The translations under genes and the position numbers were made by a program. Under the pieces are notes generated by a model, which was not told the DNA's origin, did no database searches, and worked only from the letters and a program-made list of their open reading frames with translations. Below, in pieces: positions 8,873 through 12,787 of a DNA stretch of 12,787 bases. The DNA is from Rhodospirillaceae bacterium. Its GTDB lineage: Bacteria; Pseudomonadota; Alphaproteobacteria; Rhodospirillales; Magnetospirillaceae. Position 1 is the stretch's first letter, and each line of letters begins with the position of its first letter. The DNA lies in contig DUZC01000036.1 in the NCBI GenBank assembly GCA_013349735.1, forward strand, positions 1-12,787, read 5' to 3'.

Positions 8873-8897
8873 TGATCTGAGGGTGCGCCAGATCAAC
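8871..8897. repeat. Inverted repeat 2 between divergent small genes
   Basis: GTTGATCTG and CAGATCAAC form a perfect 9-bp arm pair around a 9-nt loop, touching inverted repeat 1. The arms differ from repeat 1, so these are two separate palindromes and not copies of one site. There is no adjacent T-run on either strand. Confidence 0.5.
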
Positions 8898-8981
8898 GGC
8901 AACGACAAGGCCCATCAGCGGCTGTCTTTAATGCATGGCCGCTGTGAGGACTGTGCTCTGCAGGGAAAGCAAAAAAAAGCG

Positions 8982-8987
8982 CATAAT
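8982..8987 (+). promoter_or_regulatory. Possible -10 element for the 9024-9635 unit
   Basis: CATAAT matches 5 of 6 bases of the sigma-70 -10 consensus, after an A-rich tract at about 8967-8978. A start near 8994 would give a leader of about 30 nt before ATG 9024. No acceptable -35 was found at 16-19 bp, so the call is weak. Confidence 0.3.
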
Positions 8988-9023
8988 AATTTCAAGCGGT
9001 TATTGCCTCTTAAGGAGGGTGCC

Positions 9024-9269
9024 ATGAGAACCGAAGCCAAAGCCATCATGAAAATTCGCGAAAGCCCGGCTGGCCTTATTGCCGGATTTGACACTGGGAC
9101 AACGGCGTCTTGGCCGCAGCATGCTAATATACTTGACCAACGCCGCGAAGAAGCTGCCCGCATTTTCCAAAATAGTGATCAGGACCAACGCAGTGACGCC
9201 GCCCTGCTAACCAGCGAAGGCGGCGCCGAATCGGCCTTACAGGGCCCGGCGGCTGGACGGATGAACTGA
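9024..9269 (+). CDS. Hypothetical protein, 81 residues
   Basis: The frame is open further upstream (a start at 8883 is possible). ATG 9024 was chosen because AAGGAGGG (9012-9019) sits 4 nt before it, and because the upstream stretch would cover inverted repeat 2 and an A-rich tract. The protein begins MRTEAKAIMKIRES, has a Gly/Ala/Thr-rich part at 17-28 (IAGFDTGTTASW), then a charged, probably helical part (residues 38-58, rich in Arg, Glu, Gln, Asp), and ends in a loose Gly/Ala-rich tail. No signal peptide, membrane segment or known motif was seen, and no family was recognised. It is followed by a second small gene after 36 bp in the same direction, so the two are likely co-transcribed. Confidence 0.6.
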   Translation: MRTEAKAIMKIRESPAGLIAGFDTGTTASWPQHANILDQRREEAARIFQNSDQDQRSDAALLTSEGGAESALQGPAAGRMN

Positions 9270-9305
9270 ACCGTGATCCGCGCGCAGGAATTGGAGGGAA
9301 AAGAA

Positions 9306-9635
9306 ATGAAAGCAGCCAGCGACCCCACGAATTTCGATATGGATATTGTCCACGGCTTGGCTCTGGTCATTGGGCCGGATAGCCTGAAAGAGGGAAGCAC
9401 GGTTATTCGTCCATCCTTCCTTTGGGACCTGATCAAGACGCGGTTCGACGCGATTCCGGCAAATCGCAGCGAAGCCGATTATAAGTCGCATCTGTCCAAT
9501 CGGATCGACCTAATTCTTGCTATGGAACAGGCGCTCGAATCGGGAGATCTGTGGGAGAATGAGGTTCATCCCCGTGCTTGGTGGCGTGACTTCTGGCAAG
9601 CCAAAGGCGTTGTGGTTCCCGAGGACCCGCTTTGA
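9306..9635 (+). CDS. Hypothetical protein, 109 residues
   Basis: ATG 9306 is preferred over the in-frame GTG 9273 because GGAGGG (9293-9298) lies 7 nt before it and would otherwise be inside the coding sequence. It is a soluble, acidic-looking protein beginning MKAASDPTNFDMD. Notable parts are a central helical region with LWDLIKTRF (about 40-48), a segment around residues 63-80 (HLSNRIDLILAMEQAL), and a Trp-rich C-terminal patch with RAWWRDFW, ending in PEDPL. There are no Cys residues, signal peptide or membrane segment. No family was recognised. It sits 36 bp after the 81-residue gene and probably shares its transcript. Tail to tail with tRNA-Pro, 77 bp away. A coding gene is likely; function unknown. 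Confidence 0.72.
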   Translation: MKAASDPTNFDMDIVHGLALVIGPDSLKEGSTVIRPSFLWDLIKTRFDAIPANRSEADYKSHLSNRIDLILAMEQALESGDLWENEVHPRAWWRDFWQAKGVVVPEDPL

Positions 9636-9685
9636 GCTAGCCAGGGGATTTAAAAACGGGTCCTCAGAAACCTGTTGTCTGCCGC

Positions 9686-9707
9686 CCAAGTCTCTGAAAA
9701 AACTTGG
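9686..9707. terminator. Weak hairpin between the 109-residue gene and tRNA-Pro
   Basis: CCAAGT and ACTTGG (6 bp) flank a 10-nt loop that contains A6 on the plus strand (T6 on the minus strand). The site lies between two converging genes, where a terminator is expected, 6 nt past the tRNA CCA. The T-run is inside the loop and not after the stem, so termination is only possible, not shown. Confidence 0.25.
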
Positions 9708-9712
9708 AAATT

Positions 9713-9789
9713 TGGTCGGAGTGAGAGGATTCGAACCTCCGGCCCCTGCCTCCCGAAGACAGTGCTCTACCAGGCTGAGCTACACTCCG
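9713..9789 (-). tRNA. tRNA-Pro (anticodon CGG)
   Basis: A complete 77-nt cloverleaf reads on the minus strand. The acceptor stem is CGGAGTG with CACTCCG, discriminator A, and an encoded CCA (9713-9715). The D arm is GCTC/GAGC with a 9-nt AGCCTGGTA loop. The anticodon arm is CTGTC/GGCAG with loop TTCGGGA; the anticodon CGG is at 9755-9753 and decodes CCG. The variable loop has 5 nt, and the T arm GGAGG/CCTCT carries TTCGAAT. All stems pair, with G-T wobbles only in the anticodon and T stems. It is the only RNA gene seen in the window. Confidence 0.97.
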
Positions 9790-9806
9790 ACGCCTGCGAG
9801 GGGCCC

Positions 9807-9835
9807 CTTATAACCCCATCGCCCTAGGGGTGCAA
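9807..9835 (-). promoter_or_regulatory. Promoter of tRNA-Pro
   Basis: On the minus strand TTGCAC (9835-9830) and TATAAG (9812-9807) are separated by exactly 17 bp. The predicted start near 9800 lies about 11 nt before the mature tRNA 5' end. The stretch after the -10 is GGGCCCC, a GC-rich discriminator of the kind found at stable-RNA promoters under stringent control. A 5-bp GGGGT/ACCCC palindrome (9827-9840) covers the -35. Confidence 0.6.
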
Positions 9836-9851
9836 ACCCCAAATGGATAAG

Positions 9852-10904
9852 TCAGAAGGCCCGGTCGATGCAAAAGCCGATGACGTCGGTCAATGCGGTT
9901 TTGGCCGGGCTATCCGGGAAAATCCCAAGGGCATCGCGGGCGATCGCGCCATAATGGCGGGCCCGTTTCACCGTATCTTGCAGGCTTTGATGCTTTTCCA
10001 TCAGATGGATGGCATGGCGAAGATCGGCCCCGTCCTCGGCCTGTTCGAGCTCTTCCAGGGTACGGCGCCAGAAACCGCGTTCTTCGTCGTCGCCGCGGCG
10101 GAAAGCCAGGATCACCGGCAAGGTGATCTTGCCTTCGCGGAAATCATCGCCAATGGCCTTGCCAAGTTTTTCCTGCTTGGCGGAATAATCCAGAACATCA
10201 TCGATCAGCTGAAAGGCGATGCCAAGATTAAGCCCATAGCTGTCGAGCGCTTCTTCTTCGACCTTGGGGCGATCCGCCACCACGGCGCCAATACGGCAGG
10301 CCGCAGCGAACAGAGCGGCGGTTTTGGCGCGGATCACCTCGAGATAGGAATCTTCATTGGTGGCCGTGTCATTGGCGGTAATCAATTGCAGAACTTCGCC
10401 TTCGGCGATCACCGATGAGGCCCGCGACAGAATGGCCAACACCTGTAAATTCCCATCCTCAACCATCAGTTCGAAGGCGCGGCTGAACAGAAAATCCCCC
10501 ACCAACACCGAAGGCTTGTTGCCCCAGACCGCATTGGCGCTGGCCAGGCCGCGTCGCAGGGAACTGTCGTCGACCACATCATCATGCAACAAGGTCGCGG
10601 TATGGATGAACTCAACACAGGCGGACAGCTTGATATGGCGTTGGCCGCTATGGCCGCACAGCTTGGCCGAGGCCAGGGTCAGCATCGGGCGCAGGCGTTT
10701 GCCTCCGGCCGCAATGATATGGCCGGCCAGTTGCGGGATCAGCTCCACCGGGCTATGCATACGTTCGACGATGGTGGCGTTGACTTTCGCCAGATCGTCA
10801 TTGACCAATGCGCTTAAGGCATCCAGCGAAGGAGCCTTTCTCCCGCGTTCTTCTTCCAGATTGACGACAATGGCCACGCCCGTTGATCCCTCCGTTAGCC
10901 CCAT
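9852..10904 (-). CDS. ispB: Long-chain (octa/decaprenyl-type) polyprenyl diphosphate synthase
   Basis: Trans-prenyltransferase that extends farnesyl diphosphate with isopentenyl diphosphate to build the ubiquinone side chain; cytosolic. Numbering from the ATG, 350 residues: GGKRLRP (67-73), first aspartate-rich motif DDVVD (108-112), second DDVLD (235-239) with preceding FQLI, and the lysine-containing GDDFREGKITLP (252-263). The residues four and five before the first DDxxD are Thr and Ala, both small, which in this family fits long-chain products; exact chain length cannot be read. The start is uncertain. ATG 10904 has GGAG only 1 nt away. GTG 10877 has GGAGGG at 10893-10888 (10 nt spacing) and gives an N-terminus (MAIVVNLEEE...) closer to alphaproteobacterial relatives. 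It is divergent from the methyltransferase gene. The shadow open frames on the plus strand here are not genes. Confidence 0.95.
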   Translation of the reverse strand: MGLTEGSTGVAIVVNLEEERGRKAPSLDALSALVNDDLAKVNATIVERMHSPVELIPQLAGHIIAAGGKRLRPMLTLASAKLCGHSGQRHIKLSACVEFIHTATLLHDDVVDDSSLRRGLASANAVWGNKPSVLVGDFLFSRAFELMVEDGNLQVLAILSRASSVIAEGEVLQLITANDTATNEDSYLEVIRAKTAALFAAACRIGAVVADRPKVEEEALDSYGLNLGIAFQLIDDVLDYSAKQEKLGKAIGDDFREGKITLPVILAFRRGDDEERGFWRRTLEELEQAEDGADLRHAIHLMEKHQSLQDTVKRARHYGAIARDALGIFPDSPAKTALTDVIGFCIDRAF

Positions 10905-10935
10905 GCTCCGCTGCCTGGATCATGACGGCGAGCCG

Positions 10936-10965
10936 AGCATAAAGTTGCGCAACCCCGATGGTCAA
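10936..10965 (-). promoter_or_regulatory. Probable promoter of the polyprenyl synthase gene
   Basis: On the minus strand TTGACC (10965-10960, 5 of 6 matches) and TATGCT (10941-10936, 4 of 6) are 18 bp apart. A start near 10929 would leave a leader of about 25 nt to ATG 10904, or about 52 nt to GTG 10877. It lies in the short gap shared with the divergent methyltransferase gene. Confidence 0.45.
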
Positions 10966-11002
10966 GTTTACAACCGCTTTAAATTGTGGTGACGAGGCGC
11001 AA

Positions 11003-11734
11003 ATGGACTCAATCAGCGAAGATACCCTGCTGGACGGACGCTTGCGGCTGCGCCAACCGCGTGATGGCTATCGCGCCGCGATCGATCCGGTTTTTCTTGC
11101 CGCTGCGGTTCCTGCCACCGCCGGCGATGTCGTGCTGGATATCGGCAGCGGGGTGGGGGCCGCCTCGCTATGTCTGGCGGCAAGGGTCGAAGGCTGTCGG
11201 GTTTTTGGTCTCGAGATGCAAGGGGCTTTGGTGGGGCTGGCCCGCGAAAATGCCGAACTTAACGGCATGAGCGGTCGGGTCGAGCCGCTGATTGGCCGTT
11301 TGGAGCAGCCGCCGCCCCGACTGGCGCCCGGCAGTTTTCATCATGTGATGACCAATCCGCCCTTCCAGGAGGCAGGCACGGGGACCGCGTCCCCCATCCC
11401 CGGCAAAGCGCTTGCCAATCAGGAAGGCAGTGTCGATCTGCAGGCCTGGATGCGCTTTGCCATCAATATGCTGCGGCCGAAAGGCAGTTTGGTGGTGGTC
11501 TATCGTGCCGACCGGCTTGACGATCTGTTGGCGGCGTTACAGGGCAAGATTGGCGAAATTGTGATCCTGCCGCTCTGGCCGAAGGCCGGTCGGCCGGCCA
11601 AGCGCATCCTGCTGCGGGCCCGCAAAGGCATTGCCAGCCCCCTTTGCCTGTTGCCCGGGCTGATCTTGCATGAAGAGGACGGGCGCTATACCCCAAAAGC
11701 CGAAGCCGTGCTGCGGCATGGGGGCGGATTATAG
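11003..11734 (+). CDS. TrmN6-like SAM-dependent methyltransferase (tRNA1(Val) adenine-N6 type, COG4123)
   Basis: Rossmann-fold N6-adenine methyltransferase. The best-known family member, E. coli TrmN6 (YfiC), methylates A37 of tRNA-Val. The protein has 243 residues. It shows the family's N-terminal LRLRQPRDGYRAAIDPVFLAAA-like region, SAM motif I (VLDIGSGVGAASL), the acidic residue of motif II (FGLEMQ), the catalytic NPPF (11354-11365) and the region LRPKGSLVVVYRADRL. ATG 11003 is preferred over the in-frame ATG 10958 because GAGG (10994-10997) lies 5 nt before it, and because the extra 15 residues have no ribosome site and overlap the divergent promoter. The target RNA in this organism cannot be read from the sequence. 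Its stop overlaps the converging YgfZ gene by 6 bp. Confidence 0.9.
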   Translation: MDSISEDTLLDGRLRLRQPRDGYRAAIDPVFLAAAVPATAGDVVLDIGSGVGAASLCLAARVEGCRVFGLEMQGALVGLARENAELNGMSGRVEPLIGRLEQPPPRLAPGSFHHVMTNPPFQEAGTGTASPIPGKALANQEGSVDLQAWMRFAINMLRPKGSLVVVYRADRLDDLLAALQGKIGEIVILPLWPKAGRPAKRILLRARKGIASPLCLLPGLILHEEDGRYTPKAEAVLRHGGGL

Positions 11735-12592
11735 AGTCATCCAGGCTGGTTTGCAGGGTGCAAGGCGCGTTTCACCGCTCAGCAAATCCGTCGCGTCAAG
11801 GGCGTCAAGGCGGATCATCGCCAGCGCCTGTGACCGGCCCACCGAGCCGATTACCCCTACGTCAGTCCCCTGTTGCGTGATGATCGCTTTGGGCTGGGGG
11901 GGCGGGCCATCGAAATTCACCGGAATCAGCCGTCGCTTCACCAGCCCGCGATAGCGGGTCCGGGCGGTCACTTCCTGGCCGAGATAACAGCCTTTTTGCC
12001 AATCAATGCCGTTCAGCTGGTCAAAACCACTCTCAAGCAACAAACTCTGTTCTGGCTCCAGGTCGCGGCTGCCGTCGGGCAGGCCAAGGCGGATGCGGTG
12101 ATCATCCCAGTCGGCCATCGGGGCTGCGCTGGCGCCGGCCAGCAGGCTGCTGTCCGCCAGCCAGAGCCGCAAGCCGCCCTCGGCAAGTCTGGGGTCACAG
12201 ATCACTTTGCCACCGTCAAGCGCGCGCGCCGCACCGGCTTCTCCTGGCAAATCAAACTGCCGGGCGGCATCCTTGCCGATCATGGCGAAAACAGCGAAGT
12301 CATCGACCGCGCGCAGAGAAACCCGACTGCGCAATTTATACAAACCGAGCCTTTTGATCAGCTCGGTCCGTCGCGCCGTTTCCGTTTCCAGCAGCAATTC
12401 ATCATCCTGTTCGGCCAAAAACAGATCGTAAAGAAATTTTCCCTGCGGCGTCAAAAAGGCCGCCCAGACAGCCCGCCCTTCGGACAGATTGGTGACATCG
12501 TTAGAGATCAGGCCCTGGAGAAAGGCAACACGATCTTCGCCGCTGATAGCAATCAGCGCGCGATGGGGCAGCGCAACAGTTAGAAGTGACAC
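11729..12592 (-). CDS. ygfZ: YgfZ/GcvT-domain folate-binding protein (Fe-S cluster assembly or repair)
   Basis: Tetrahydrofolate-dependent protein, related to the glycine-cleavage T protein, that helps maintain Fe-S enzymes. The family signature KGCYxGQE is present as KGCYLGQE (11995-11972, minus strand) with the conserved Cys, followed by VTARTRYRG and KRRLIPV. The N-terminal GcvT-like part shows FLQGLISNDV, AAFLTPQGKFLYDLFL and LGLYKLRSRV. The open frame runs 43 codons further (to 12721), but that extension has no YgfZ similarity and overlaps the divergent gene. GTG 12592 has GAGG at 12603-12600, 7 nt upstream, and gives the normal N-terminus (MSLLTVALPHRALIAISG) and 287 residues. It overlaps the methyltransferase tail to tail by 6 bp. 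Confidence 0.93.
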   Translation of the reverse strand: MSLLTVALPHRALIAISGEDRVAFLQGLISNDVTNLSEGRAVWAAFLTPQGKFLYDLFLAEQDDELLLETETARRTELIKRLGLYKLRSRVSLRAVDDFAVFAMIGKDAARQFDLPGEAGAARALDGGKVICDPRLAEGGLRLWLADSSLLAGASAAPMADWDDHRIRLGLPDGSRDLEPEQSLLLESGFDQLNGIDWQKGCYLGQEVTARTRYRGLVKRRLIPVNFDGPPPQPKAIITQQGTDVGVIGSVGRSQALAMIRLDALDATDLLSGETRLAPCKPAWMTL

Positions 12593-12614
12593 CTTCAGAC
12601 CTCGCTCAAGGACT

Positions 12615-12644
12615 AATTTACTAAAGTTGGTCCAGCCAGACCAA
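12615..12644 (-). promoter_or_regulatory. Predicted ygfZ promoter
   Basis: On the minus strand TTGGTC (12644-12639) and TAAATT (12620-12615) are 18 bp apart. A start near 12608 would leave about 16 nt to GTG 12592 and include the GAGG ribosome site. Match quality is moderate (4 of 6 and 4 of 6). Confidence 0.4.
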
Positions 12645-12645
12645 C
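12626..12645. promoter_or_regulatory. Perfect inverted repeat over the ygfZ -35, possible operator
   Basis: GTTGGTC and GACCAAC (7 bp, perfect) flank a 6-nt centre. One arm coincides with the predicted -35 of ygfZ and the rest lies in its spacer, the usual place for a repressor site. TTGGT/ACCAA half-sites recall GntR/FadR-type operators, but those normally have a shorter centre, so no regulator can be named. Confidence 0.45.
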
Positions 12646-12661
12646 AACTCAAGACTTGTTC

Positions 12662-12680
12662 GCCGGCAGCCCTTGCCGGC
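12662..12680. repeat. Second inverted repeat in the ygfZ / glycosyltransferase divergent gap
   Basis: GCCGGCA and TGCCGGC (7 bp, perfect) flank a 5-nt loop. It overlaps the candidate -35 (TTGCCG, 12673-12678) of the plus-strand gene and lies upstream of the ygfZ promoter. Operator or chance GC palindrome; not resolved. Confidence 0.4.
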
Positions 12681-12702
12681 CAAGCGGGCAGCTCTGTATA
12701 AC
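12673..12702 (+). promoter_or_regulatory. Candidate promoter of the partial glycosyltransferase gene
   Basis: TTGCCG (12673-12678) and TATAAC (12697-12702, 5 of 6) are 18 bp apart. The expected start, near 12709, is only about 2 nt before ATG 12711, which would make the message nearly leaderless. The weak AGG at 12703-12705 would not be transcribed. Either the promoter or the start codon may therefore be misassigned. Confidence 0.3.
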
Positions 12703-12710
12703 AGGCCATC

Positions 12711-12787
12711 ATGCATATCACTCTGGTCGATGACTCCCTCGCTTTCGATGGCTTTTCTCCGGGCAGCCGGGCCTTGGGCGGGGCTGA
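12711..12787 (+). CDS. Glycosyltransferase (family 4-like), N-terminal fragment cut by the window
   Basis: Only 25 codons are visible. The translation starts MHITLVDDSL, continues AFDGFSPGSR and runs into LGGA followed by GA. This matches the N-terminal strand and nucleotide-sugar-side Gly-Gly-Ala-(Glu) loop seen at the start of GT-B fold, group 1 glycosyltransferases (M-x-I-x-L-V...GGAE). Acceptor and sugar cannot be inferred. It is divergent from ygfZ, with 118 bp between the start codons. Confidence 0.6.
   Translation, partial: MHITLVDDSLAFDGFSPGSRALGGA

Noticed and set aside
9843..10418. 191-codon plus-strand frame opposite the polyprenyl synthase
   Set aside because: The minus strand encodes both aspartate-rich motifs of a known enzyme; the plus frame overlaps the tRNA promoter and has no family features.
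11873..12583. 236-codon plus-strand frame opposite ygfZ
   Set aside because: The minus strand carries the KGCYLGQE signature and a full-length YgfZ; the plus frame has no ribosome site or domain.
12593..12721. 43-codon N-terminal extension of ygfZ
   Set aside because: No family similarity, it overlaps the divergent gene start and promoter elements, and GTG 12592 has a proper ribosome site.

Overview
The window looks like a piece of an alphaproteobacterial chromosome, moderately GC-rich by eye and probably from a Rhodospirillales-type organism. That placement is an inference. It rests on a cyclic beta-1,2-glucan synthase, a family typical of Alphaproteobacteria, and on the style of the polyprenyl synthase, TrmN6-like and YgfZ-like proteins. 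No insertion sequence, phage gene, CRISPR array or rRNA was seen.

Positions 1-7895 (+) hold most of a very large cyclic beta-1,2-glucan synthase. Its 5' end lies outside the window. The visible order is N-terminal region, two membrane segments, GT84-type transferase with DxD and RxxRW, further membrane segments, a glycoamylase-like (GH189-type) cyclising domain, and a GH94-type phosphorylase region with two beta-sandwich domains and an (alpha/alpha)6 catalytic domain. One polypeptide therefore carries the elongation, cyclisation and chain-length-control modules. A secreted lipocalin-like protein (7902-8432, -) converges on it with 6 bp between the stop codons.

Positions 8433-9712 are the least explained part. 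They hold a 47-codon single-membrane-span gene (8692-8835, -) with a near-perfect Shine-Dalgarno sequence. They also hold a divergent two-gene unit of unrecognised small proteins (9024-9269 and 9306-9635, +), again with strong Shine-Dalgarno sequences. Several inverted repeats sit here: two tandem ones between the divergent genes, one touching the ribosome-binding site of the lipocalin gene, and one over the stop codon of the 47-codon gene.

Positions 9713-12787 are housekeeping. They contain tRNA-Pro(CGG) with a recognisable stable-RNA promoter, a long-chain polyprenyl diphosphate synthase (-; quinone side chain), a divergent TrmN6-like methyltransferase (+), and a YgfZ-type folate-binding Fe-S protein (-) that overlaps the methyltransferase tail to tail by 6 bp. 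The last 77 bases are the start of what looks like a family 4 glycosyltransferase (+). The ygfZ promoter region carries a perfect inverted repeat over its predicted -35 element.

No clearly new multi-gene system is demonstrable from sequence alone. The best candidates for undescribed biology are the small genes and inverted repeats at 8433-9635.
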